The notes below the pieces were generated by a model. It searched no databases, had not been told where the DNA came from, and saw only the letters and a program-made list of their open reading frames with translations. The position numbers and the translations under genes were made by a program. Positions 23,482-30,030 of a stretch of 33,653 nt of DNA are shown one piece after another; the stretch's first letter is position 1; each line of letters opens with the position of its first letter. This stretch comes from a virus, in IMG/VR virus record IMGVR_UViG_3300031962_000019, positions 1 through 33,653 of that record, one strand, 5' to 3'.

Positions 23482-23723
23482 ACGTCACTCCTTATCACCG
23501 CAAATGGCGCTAGCAGCGCTTTAGCGACAGGATTCCATAGATATTCGCGAGAAAACTCGCCATCGTAAATCGTATAGAGATCGCTATTTTTATTCATATC
23601 GAATGCCTGTTCAAACACCTGACTATCCATTGAAATGTCATACCCAAGCGTTCGGAGATTCAGCCAGAAACCGTCACGTGTCAATTGCGCTCGTGCGTCT
23701 CGACGGGACTGATCCTCGATCAT
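23478..23723 (-). CDS. Hypothetical 81-residue protein
   Basis: ATG 23723 overlaps the previous stop by ATGA. The sequence is rich in Asp/Tyr/Phe (RDGFWLNLRTLGYDISMDSQVFEQAFDMNKNSDLYTIYDGEF) and ends YLWNPVAKALLAPFAVIRS. It has no Cys motif or membrane segment. No family is recognised. It follows the pseudo-protease gene and may belong to the same pair. It is the last gene before the 216-base gap that holds the tRNA-like remnant. Confidence 0.65.
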   Translation of the reverse strand: MIEDQSRRDARAQLTRDGFWLNLRTLGYDISMDSQVFEQAFDMNKNSDLYTIYDGEFSREYLWNPVAKALLAPFAVIRSDV

Positions 23724-24178
23724 GGCGTCACCTCATGCTTTAGCAACTCAGGATGGAACGGCGATTTATCGATGTAGGAGATACCAGTCACGGTGTAACG
23801 TGGCAAATAGGGGTAGGTTTTGCCCTGATACGCTTTCGTCGGCCATTGCTGCGGATCGTACCCATACTCAGAATCAGGAAAGCAGGACACGCCGTATGCC
23901 GTGAGTGACTCATCGAGAATGGCATGCCACGTCACAGGCACACCCTGCGATACCCTGGAGATGAGCGTGATCGCATGTTCCTCTGGGTGCGGAATGATCT
24001 CAAGTACTTTACCAGCGGGTTTGCTCGGATCGTACATCTCGTGAATAGCGCCACGCCATACAGTAAAGGCTTCGGGATAGTAGCCCAGGATAAAGCCGAA
24101 TCCATCAGGCTTCTCGAAGAATATTTTCCCCGTCACCTTACGGGAAGCTATCTCAACCTCAAATCGATGGTCGCTCAT
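23720..24178 (-). CDS. Paralogue of the prohead protease, catalytic residues lost
   Basis: 152 residues, ATG 24178 with AAGGAG 8 bases upstream. The protein aligns by eye with residues 220-345 of the protease at 14664-16445. Matching blocks are EAFTVWRGAIHEMYDPSKPAGK with EAFAKWRGNIREMHDPTKAVGR, LISRVSQGVPVTWHAILDESL with LRVSKGAQDTWEKVLDGTL, and YPYLPRYTVTGISYIDKSP with VPYLERYDLVEVSLVDNPS. At the catalytic His it has Tyr, and at the catalytic Ser it has Gly. It is therefore a diverged, probably inactive copy of the domain alone. It may bind or regulate the active enzyme, or serve another fold-based role. Confidence 0.8.
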   Translation of the reverse strand: MSDHRFEVEIASRKVTGKIFFEKPDGFGFILGYYPEAFTVWRGAIHEMYDPSKPAGKVLEIIPHPEEHAITLISRVSQGVPVTWHAILDESLTAYGVSCFPDSEYGYDPQQWPTKAYQGKTYPYLPRYTVTGISYIDKSPFHPELLKHEVTP

Positions 24179-24190
24179 GCCTCTTGCTCC

Positions 24191-24427
24191 TTACTCTTCT
24201 ATCCAGGAGATAGTACATCCCATGACATTTCCATCGCTATCTCTATTGGTTTCTTGTGTATGTATCCCAATTCGCGGGTACCCCTCTCGAAAAAGATGCT
24301 GTAGTTGCTCACACTCCTGCGCTGTATGATCAAGCGTTGCAAGGATGTGGAGCCGACACTGTGGGCAAAATCTGTACCCCGGCCAAGCGATTGATTGCAC
24401 CATCCCTGATGCTACTTCCTCACTCAC
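24191..24427 (-). CDS. Small zinc-ribbon-like protein
   Basis: 78 residues with a GTG start at 24427 that overlaps the previous stop as GTGA. It has one CxxC pair (YRFCPQCRLHIL) and further Cys at DHTAQECEQLQH and NVMGCTISW. The C-terminal half (GYPRIGIHTQETNRDSDGN) is polar. Probable zinc-binding fold; function unknown. It lies between the two-Cys protein after the terminase and the protease paralogue. Confidence 0.65.
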   Translation of the reverse strand: MSEEVASGMVQSIAWPGYRFCPQCRLHILATLDHTAQECEQLQHLFREGYPRIGIHTQETNRDSDGNVMGCTISWIEE

Positions 24428-24912
24428 CCATCTTGCTCCTTCACCAGTGTTTCAAGTGTCGCCTCTTCCTGTTTGAGCCACGCAAGAAGAGAGAGCGCTT
24501 GTTTCGGTGTCAGGCATATTGCTTCTGTATAGCGATTGGCAATAAACACCTGCGGATATTCATCGATTTTTACCGTTGCATTCCCTTCCTCATCCAACGT
24601 GCCATCATGCTTTGGTGTTGGCTCAGTGTCACTCGCCATCTTTTCTATATTCGTGCGGATATGTGCCAATTCCTCCAGATCTATGCCGGGGTTGCGTTGC
24701 AATTGCGTCATCACTCGGTGGTACTCAAATGCCGCCTCCATACCGCGATCTGGCGCAGGCACTGGCGCAGGATGACCAGGGCAAAGCGTAAACACATTAC
24801 CGTTGAGGTGAAGCGTTGATCCAGGTGGCACTGGGCGGAACTGGTAAGTGATATTGCCATCGCGTATCGATGTATAACCTCCACATTGTTCGCAGATGTT
24901 ACTCTCGCTCAT
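24424..24912 (-). CDS. Hypothetical Cys-containing protein after terminase
   Basis: About 162 residues. The start is at ATG 24912 (MSESNICEQCGG), 8 bases after AAGGAG, or two codons earlier at 24918; the frame extends upstream into the terminase gene. N-terminal CEQCGG with a later CPGHP could bind one zinc. The middle is helical (HRVMTQLQRNPGIDLEELAHIRTNIEKM). The C-terminus (YPQVFIANRYTEAICLTPKQALSLLAWLKQEEATLETLVKEQ) is a strand followed by a long helix. No family is recognised; it is coupled to the next gene. Confidence 0.7.
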   Translation of the reverse strand: MSESNICEQCGGYTSIRDGNITYQFRPVPPGSTLHLNGNVFTLCPGHPAPVPAPDRGMEAAFEYHRVMTQLQRNPGIDLEELAHIRTNIEKMASDTEPTPKHDGTLDEEGNATVKIDEYPQVFIANRYTEAICLTPKQALSLLAWLKQEEATLETLVKEQDG

Positions 24913-24925
24913 ACTCATCACTCCT

Positions 24926-26326
24926 TCACCAGTACCAATCATTGCGCTGCTGCACTTTGTCTTTGACCGTCGCTTTGGCCGCTGCACGCTCGATAAGATC
25001 CTTCGTGAGTACATATCCAGGAATGCCGCCACCTAACATTAGCTCAGTAAGCAGCCAAACCAATGCATCAAGGCGGTTAGGTGATGCTGCATCACCTTGC
25101 TCCCACTGACACATCTCATCTTCTAGCAATGAGAATATGCCCACATGATGCACCATCCCTCGCTCATAGAGTGATGCTACCGGCTCAGCTCTGGTATACT
25201 TGCCACGTTTCGCATGCACTCGTTTGAATGAGATAGTTTTATCGACCGTGCGTACTGTCGTTTCAATCAATTCGCCGCCCTGGTTGCCCTCTGCTACCAT
25301 GCGATCTGCCCTGAACTTGTGATACATGGCAACTGATTCACTGGCCCACTTCATCGGCGAGGCGCGTAGCGATGCGTCAGCCAGGATATAGCCATGCCCA
25401 TCACTACCGATACCACCAACAATCATGCCTGTTTCGTCGCTATCCTCTCCGCTCGTGACTGCTGGGTCAATGGCGACACCAACGCGTATAAGGTCAGGCG
25501 CTTTCGTGACGCGATACGCTTCGATCATGGTCTCGCGGTTCCAGAGCGCATTTTCATTGTCCTCGATCAGTTGTCCGAGCAGCTCTTGGCGTCCGAGACG
25601 AGTCCCCTCAAATCTGCGTATAATTTCACTAAAGAATGTCTCTGCCAGGTTTGCGCGGTTGTCATACACCGTACTGCGACTGATCTTTGTATTCGGAGAG
25701 GATACCAATCGCTTGATAAGTTTCGTGACCCGTGGTGTAGTCGTGAGGCACGCCTGCGGATTATCACCCAAGCGCAAACCAAATGACGCCATATCGTATG
25801 CCTCATCCGCATATTGCCAAGCACCAGGCTCGTCTGCCCAAAGCCCAAAACACTGTGGGCCGCGAAGTGACTCAGGCTCATCCGCGCTAAAGGTGATGGC
25901 CTGCGCGCCATTTTTCCACACGAGGCGACGCTGCGATCTCTGATAGTTTGGCTTATCCCACGGCGGAGAGATGGCAAGTATTCCCGACTCACCGTCTATC
26001 ATCACGTCACGCACATCAGCGGCAGTGCGCCCGATCAGGTGGAGAAATGGCGATGTATCCTTCTTCTTGCGTATCCACTCCGCACCTGCTCTGGTTTTTC
26101 CCGAACCACGACCGCCCATGTTGAGCCAAGTCACCCAGTGTCCTCGTGGTGGCAGTTGGTTATCTCTGGCCCACGCTTCCCACATGTAGCGTAGTTGTGC
26201 AGCTTCAGCATCGGTGAGCGTGGCGACGAATGCCTCCTTCTCTTCGATAGATAAGCAAGAGAAGTTGCGGGCATCATTGAATGAGAGAGAACTACTCAGT
26301 TTCTTATTCATCGTCGATTTCGCCAT
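24926..26326 (-). CDS. terL: Terminase large subunit (packaging ATPase/nuclease)
   Basis: 466 residues. The ATPase has Walker A GGRGSGKT (residues 71-78), preceded by WVTWLNM, and Walker B CFGLWADE (about 159-166). The motif TTTPRV (195-200) is a coupling motif. The nuclease has first acid D287 (VGVAIDPAV), then E346 (MVAEGNQGG) and a later NRLDALVW (D about 444), the RNase H-like triad. The start is 26326 (MAKSTMNKK) or M6 at 26311, which overlaps the small-subunit stop. The protein drives DNA into the prohead through the portal and cuts concatemers. It is complete at normal family length. Confidence 0.96.
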   Translation of the reverse strand: MAKSTMNKKLSSSLSFNDARNFSCLSIEEKEAFVATLTDAEAAQLRYMWEAWARDNQLPPRGHWVTWLNMGGRGSGKTRAGAEWIRKKKDTSPFLHLIGRTAADVRDVMIDGESGILAISPPWDKPNYQRSQRRLVWKNGAQAITFSADEPESLRGPQCFGLWADEPGAWQYADEAYDMASFGLRLGDNPQACLTTTPRVTKLIKRLVSSPNTKISRSTVYDNRANLAETFFSEIIRRFEGTRLGRQELLGQLIEDNENALWNRETMIEAYRVTKAPDLIRVGVAIDPAVTSGEDSDETGMIVGGIGSDGHGYILADASLRASPMKWASESVAMYHKFRADRMVAEGNQGGELIETTVRTVDKTISFKRVHAKRGKYTRAEPVASLYERGMVHHVGIFSLLEDEMCQWEQGDAASPNRLDALVWLLTELMLGGGIPGYVLTKDLIERAAAKATVKDKVQQRNDWYW

Positions 26327-26768
26327 CTGATGGTACAGTCCTCTTCATACTGGATAACTTGGCAAGAAGTTGTTCTTTCGCGCCGTTGATATCGATAGAT
26401 CCACTTAGCTCAACCTGTTGTTTATCACGATACTCACTCATGAGCGCCTTCGCATGAAAGATAAGTAGGGTATCAGAGAACTTACGCACGGTACCTGCAT
26501 AATGTCCAAGTTGATAGACTTCCTCATCCCATCCTTCCTTGCCACGTCGATAGATTTCAGCACGGATAGCGTCTTTCGCATCTTCCATTGCTTGGTTGTA
26601 TTGAACAAGAAAGGTATCGCTTTTCTCTTTCCAGCGATAGAGTGTACTGCGATTAATATTTGCTACACGGCAGGCCAGAGTGACATTTCCATGTTTGGCA
26701 AACTCTTCCAAGAAGATGTCTTGTTGCGCGTTTTTTTTAGGTGTTGCAGCACGTTGCGAATCACTCAT
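26304..26768 (-). CDS. terS: Terminase small subunit
   Basis: About 154 residues from ATG 26768 (MSDSQRAATPKKNAQQ); the frame extends upstream without a site. The N-terminal helix-turn-helix GNVTLACRVANINRSTLYRWKEKSDTF is typical for DNA recognition at the packaging site. A central helical oligomerisation part (VQYNQAMEDAKDAIRAEIYRRG) follows, then a C-terminal acidic tail that would contact the large subunit. It overlaps the large-subunit gene, as usual. It selects phage DNA and stimulates the ATPase. Confidence 0.9.
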   Translation of the reverse strand: MSDSQRAATPKKNAQQDIFLEEFAKHGNVTLACRVANINRSTLYRWKEKSDTFLVQYNQAMEDAKDAIRAEIYRRGKEGWDEEVYQLGHYAGTVRKFSDTLLIFHAKALMSEYRDKQQVELSGSIDINGAKEQLLAKLSSMKRTVPSDGEIDDE

Positions 26769-26775
26769 GACACAC

Positions 26776-27183
26776 TCACCGATACTCTTCACCGATCAAC
26801 TTTAGATCAACACGCACGACAGGACTTCGATAATGTAAAGGAAAAGCGTCTGGCGCAACTTCGGAATGGTCTACTCTCTCTTCAATGGACTTCATCAACT
26901 TGAGTAATGCACGATTAGATTGACCGCCTGGACCTTGGGTACCCAGTGCAGGATTAGGAGCACGATTGAGCAAGCGCTTCACAGGAATAGTGGCATCGCC
27001 CCCTTGTGGCGGATTGATGGGCTTAATGCCACCAGAACCGGAAGGCGGAACAAAGCCAGATCGCCCCAGAGGGAATTGAATACCCTTGTAAGATTTAGGC
27101 TTTTCCTCTGGACTCATCCTGTCCCATTCCGCCTGCATCGGATGATCTTCTTTCGGTTGTGACTTCGGTTTAAACCAACTCAT
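26776..27183 (-). CDS. Hypothetical Pro/Gly-rich protein ahead of terminase
   Basis: 135 residues, ATG overlapping the previous stop by ATGA. The protein is largely disordered: many Pro/Gly/Lys (SGFVPPSGSGGIKPINPPQGG, then TIPVKRLLNRAPNPALGTQGPGGQS) with one helix (NRALLKLMKSIEERVDH) and a final strand pair (SPVVRVDLKLIGEEYR). No family is recognised. It sits directly before the terminase genes and after the membrane protein, and may be a linker or adaptor. Confidence 0.65.
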   Translation of the reverse strand: MSWFKPKSQPKEDHPMQAEWDRMSPEEKPKSYKGIQFPLGRSGFVPPSGSGGIKPINPPQGGDATIPVKRLLNRAPNPALGTQGPGGQSNRALLKLMKSIEERVDHSEVAPDAFPLHYRSPVVRVDLKLIGEEYR

Positions 27184-27710
27184 CCTTGTCCTCCATGCTT
27201 CTGCATCTCCAGCAACAGATCAAGTACCTTATCATTCTGGGCAAAGATGGCATCGTTCTGTGCACCGATGATGGCCTGCTTCGTCATGATGGCGTCAAGC
27301 TTCGCGGCACTCTCATTATGCTGCGTGATAAGCGTCTCGGTATCTGCATACATTTTTTGCGTGGTGGCGAATGCTTCATCAGCCTGCAACTCTGCGTTTC
27401 GCCCCAAAACATTCTGACCCACCGCGAGCACTGGCAAAAGGACAAGTTGAAGGAACTGCTGCGATATCCAGGTAGTAAGCAGGAAGATAAATGGATTGAG
27501 CCAGCCAAGTAGTCCAAATAGGCCGATGATAGCAAGGACCGCAAAGGCATACGCCGTTACCATTGTCCCTGTGCCTTTGGTTAGCAGGACAGCAAGATGC
27601 GTATTAAAGCCAGCAGCCGCTAGTTCTGCCTGGTGGATGTGGTTGACATTCCTCGGCGTGTGCTTGTGAGGAATGCGTGGTCTCATTGGTGCATCTGCCC
27701 TCGTGCTCAT
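27180..27710 (-). CDS. DUF1003-type membrane protein
   Basis: About 176 residues from ATG 27710 (MSTRADAPMRPRI), which overlaps the previous stop by ATGA. After a basic N-terminus come FNTHLAVLLTKGTGTM and two hydrophobic membrane segments (AYAFAVLAIIGLFGLLGWL and FLQLVLLPVLAVGQNVLG) in the DUF1003 order. A long coiled-coil tail follows (ELQADEAFATTQKMYADTETLITQHNESAAKLD). DUF1003 proteins are common in bacteria with unknown function; carriage by a phage is less usual. It may be a host-derived envelope protein. Confidence 0.8.
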   Translation of the reverse strand: MSTRADAPMRPRIPHKHTPRNVNHIHQAELAAAGFNTHLAVLLTKGTGTMVTAYAFAVLAIIGLFGLLGWLNPFIFLLTTWISQQFLQLVLLPVLAVGQNVLGRNAELQADEAFATTQKMYADTETLITQHNESAAKLDAIMTKQAIIGAQNDAIFAQNDKVLDLLLEMQKHGGQG

Positions 27711-27979
27711 GTATTCCCTCCTACTTTCGGCCACTCAGTCAGGTCTGGCACTTCACTGATACACTCTTGTGATGTAACAAATCCTATGTCAAGTTCAGCC
27801 GCCATCGACTCGCTGACATAGGACATGACATAGCAGGCAAAATCGTAGCCACGTTGGGCTATGAGCTTTTTTGTATCCTCGGATGTGCGGTACCCTTCTG
27901 TGGGAAAGCCATCACCGAAGAGGTCGTTGATGAGCAGTTCAGCAAAACCTTGAAATTGTGTGTCACGTGGATTGCTCAT
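27707..27979 (-). CDS. Hypothetical 90-residue protein
   Basis: ATG 27979 (MSNPRDTQFQGFAELL) overlaps the previous stop by ATGA; the frame extends 12 codons upstream without a site. The sequence is mostly helical (LINDLFGDGFPTEGYRTSEDTKKLIAQRG, then ACYVMSYVSESMAAELDIG) with an acidic C-terminus. No motif or family is recognised. It belongs to the coupled early cluster. Confidence 0.65.
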   Translation of the reverse strand: MSNPRDTQFQGFAELLINDLFGDGFPTEGYRTSEDTKKLIAQRGYDFACYVMSYVSESMAAELDIGFVTSQECISEVPDLTEWPKVGGNT

Positions 27980-28437
27980 ACGTTCCCAACCTTCTTCCAA
28001 CCCTCGCTGGTCCATTGTTCAATATCGATGCGAACGAGATCAGTATCATATGTGCCTGTTTCCTCATTGAGTGTCTTGCAATAGATAGGCATCACCTGGA
28101 CATCGTGGAGATGAGCATTACTTACCGGAATCTCATCGCTCAGCAGGAATAGTTCATAGACCCCATCGCGTGTATCACCGTAATTGACCTGCTGTATATG
28201 CTCAATCTCGTAGGTATCGGGCAAGAGTAATGCTTTGCGTAAGGCATCGGTACTGCTACTGTCCAGTTCTGCCATAACAACAGCGGATACACGCAGGACA
28301 CCACGCCCCTTGAGTTTTGCCGACTTGAGAATATCATCGATGGGGATGTGTGTCTCAGCAATCGCGTCACCATCGATCAGGACGTGCAAGCAAGCGATAC
28401 CGTGATGATCGCCAGTGCTGAAGCGGTAATCACTCAT
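27976..28437 (-). CDS. Hypothetical 153-residue protein
   Basis: ATG 28437 (MSDYRFSTGDHHGIACL) overlaps the previous stop by 8 bases (ATGAGTGA). Strand-rich start (IACLHVLIDGDAIAETHIPI), then a helical/strand mix (GVLRVSAVVMAELDSSSTDALRKALLL) and an acidic C-terminus (TDLVRIDIEQWTSEGWKKVG). Two internal His/Cys sites are isolated. No family is recognised. Its coupling to both neighbours suggests a shared early role. Confidence 0.65.
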   Translation of the reverse strand: MSDYRFSTGDHHGIACLHVLIDGDAIAETHIPIDDILKSAKLKGRGVLRVSAVVMAELDSSSTDALRKALLLPDTYEIEHIQQVNYGDTRDGVYELFLLSDEIPVSNAHLHDVQVMPIYCKTLNEETGTYDTDLVRIDIEQWTSEGWKKVGNV

Positions 28438-28612
28438 GCGATGCCTCGCTACTCCATGCCAATGCGACATACCGCTTACTCACCTGTTCAACAGTGTCGC
28501 AAGTCTCAACGACTTCCCCATATCGTGTGATGTGATATTTATTTTCAAAGAGATAGATGGCATATCCCTTGATGCCGTGCCATGTACAAAGTCCATCCAG
28601 AATTATGCTCAT
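28430..28612 (-). CDS. Hypothetical 60-residue protein
   Basis: ATG 28612 overlaps the stop of the tiny membrane protein by ATGA. A compact strand-rich sequence (YAIYLFENKYHITRYGEVVETCDTVEQVSKRYVAL) fits a small alpha/beta fold. No family is recognised. Confidence 0.6.
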   Translation of the reverse strand: MSIILDGLCTWHGIKGYAIYLFENKYHITRYGEVVETCDTVEQVSKRYVALAWSSEASHE

Positions 28613-28713
28613 TCGACGCTACCTATCTTCCTGAGTATGCGGATCGCCATATACACGATTCCCGCAAGGAGGAGTCCGCAGACGATGCTTGCGATGAGCC
28701 AGGGTGTATTCAT
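28609..28713 (-). CDS. Tiny 34-residue single-span membrane protein
   Basis: A short gene found by reading the minus strand between two coupled genes: ATG 28713, stop TGA 28611-28609. It encodes MNTPWLIASIVCGLLLAG, then IVYMAIRILRKIGSVE. One membrane helix spans about residues 4-24 and a basic C-terminus follows. GGAGG lies 7 bases upstream. Its ATG overlaps the previous stop (ATGA at 28713-28710), and its own stop overlaps the next ATG (ATGA at 28612-28609). It could be a small holin-like, anti-host or regulator-anchoring peptide; the last two seem more likely because it is not in a lysis context. Confidence 0.75.
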   Translation of the reverse strand: MNTPWLIASIVCGLLLAGIVYMAIRILRKIGSVE

Positions 28714-29138
28714 AGCACTTCCTCCAACTCTTCGCGTGGCAGTATGATCGGCTCAACGTGCTCAACTTTGTCTACAAGATATGCACGTACCCGTTCCTCT
28801 GCCACCGTGAAGGTCTTGCGCCGATGTACCATACACGCTGAACAGATGGGTGCAATGTTGTCGTACACCAGCCCTTTAGCATGATCGATAATCTCGATAT
28901 GAGAGTGATGCATTTTGAGACAGAACGAGCAAAGCCCGCGAAAATCTGAGATTGTAGCAATCCACTGGACGAGTGTTAAACCGACGGGTGTGTGTGTCTT
29001 CTCCGCTAGCTCAATAGCGTTTTGCAGGCGATCCCATTCTCTCAAAGCCAGGTTCGAGCAGCACAACGGACACAGACCGTAGGAGGTGCGAGCGGTGAAG
29101 GTCTGCCCGCAGATAGCACAGGTGCAGGTGGTTGTCAT
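28710..29138 (-). CDS. HNH-like zinc-binding protein
   Basis: 142 residues from ATG 29138 (MTTTCTCAICGQTF), with GGAGG 7 bases upstream and ATGA overlap with the preceding stop. Two N-terminal Cys pairs (CAICGQTF and LCPLCCSN) form a zinc site. LCSFCLKMHHSHIEIIDHAKGLVYDNIAPICSACMVHRRKTF has the spacing of an HNH core: CxxC, DH, a run to N, then CxxC and H. It may be a nuclease or only a DNA-binding zinc module, because the catalytic His reading is not certain. It precedes the tiny membrane protein. Confidence 0.65.
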   Translation of the reverse strand: MTTTCTCAICGQTFTARTSYGLCPLCCSNLALREWDRLQNAIELAEKTHTPVGLTLVQWIATISDFRGLCSFCLKMHHSHIEIIDHAKGLVYDNIAPICSACMVHRRKTFTVAEERVRAYLVDKVEHVEPIILPREELEEVL

Positions 29139-29329
29139 GATTGCACCTCCCATGTGTCTATTTCTTTCTGAGCTTCCTTGATAAGAGCGTGTAGCCTTTG
29201 TATATTTTCGTCTTTTAACGCTCGTTTGTTTTCCATCTCATACCACGCAGAGTTTACCAGCTCACATGCAGATCTGAAATCGCTAAACACGTCGCCCCAC
29301 TTACGACGCGCCTCATCAAGTCTATTCAT
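29135..29329 (-). CDS. Hypothetical coiled-coil protein
   Basis: 64 residues, ATG 29329 overlapping the previous stop (ATGA). Almost entirely helical and charged (FSDFRSACELVNSAWYEMENKRALKDENIQRLHALIKEAQKEID), so probably one coiled coil or helical pair. No family is recognised. Confidence 0.6.
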   Translation of the reverse strand: MNRLDEARRKWGDVFSDFRSACELVNSAWYEMENKRALKDENIQRLHALIKEAQKEIDTWEVQS

Positions 29330-30030
29330 GCAGACTTCCCTTCACTATGGCAGCCGCATGTACAAGGAATATCAGGAAGCATGTCATCCTTATAATAGCT
29401 CGAATGGACATGTGCAAAATCTCTCAGGCAATACCATCGCATATTTCCAGGATGCTCTTTCTTCCGGTCATTAATAGGTAGTGGAACATCCAACGATTGA
29501 TAAGCGCAATCTCTTGAAGACTTGCGGTGAGCTAATTTATATTGCCTATCAACTACTGCCCTTTCGGTTTGAATATAGAGATCAAGGGCAATGGGAGGGC
29601 GACCACTGCGAGAAACAATAAGATCATGCTTGCTAAGTGCATCTGTAGCAGTATCAATAATACATCTATCAAACCATCCGGCCTCTACGAGCAAAGACCA
29701 TGCATGAAGCGTATTGATCATGGAGGGATACACATTACGGTACAATTTAGCTGTGATACCTTCGCGCATATCCTGATGAGCGAGTTTATCCCAAGTCTTC
29801 CACTGCTCAAAGCAATAATCCTTGTACTCTTCCTGAGTGAATAGCCCTTGTTTCTGCGCGACGAGAGAGAAAAACTCATAGACCATCGGAGTCGGGGGCA
29901 TACCGGCTTTATCACCAATGCCTCCGCGTTTTGCAAGTTCTGAGTTAGCCCATACAATGGGATGGCGAGCAATATAATTCTTGATTGCCTTGCTCCCCAA
30001 ATAGAGCAATGTAACGTTGTTTTCGCTCAT
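29326..30030 (-). CDS. Unknown 234-residue protein coupled to the ParB/methyltransferase gene
   Basis: ATG 30030 overlaps the methyltransferase stop by ATGA. The protein starts helical (YLGSKAIKNYIARHPIVWANSELAKRGG). A longer alpha/beta section follows (FTQEEYKDYCFEQWKTWDKLAHQDMREGITAKLYRNVYPSMINTLHAWSLLVEAGWFDRCIIDTATDALSKHDLI). The C-terminus has RWYCLRDFAHVHSSYY and a CTCGCHSEG tail that may bind zinc. Direct coupling to a methyltransferase could hint at a restriction partner, but no PD-(D/E)xK, HNH or GIY-YIG site is clear. Function unknown. Confidence 0.7.
   Translation of the reverse strand: MSENNVTLLYLGSKAIKNYIARHPIVWANSELAKRGGIGDKAGMPPTPMVYEFFSLVAQKQGLFTQEEYKDYCFEQWKTWDKLAHQDMREGITAKLYRNVYPSMINTLHAWSLLVEAGWFDRCIIDTATDALSKHDLIVSRSGRPPIALDLYIQTERAVVDRQYKLAHRKSSRDCAYQSLDVPLPINDRKKEHPGNMRWYCLRDFAHVHSSYYKDDMLPDIPCTCGCHSEGKSA

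Noticed and set aside
28609-28713. Holin assignment for the 34-residue membrane peptide
   Set aside because: It is not next to any endolysin, and one short helix with a basic tail is not enough to name a holin.
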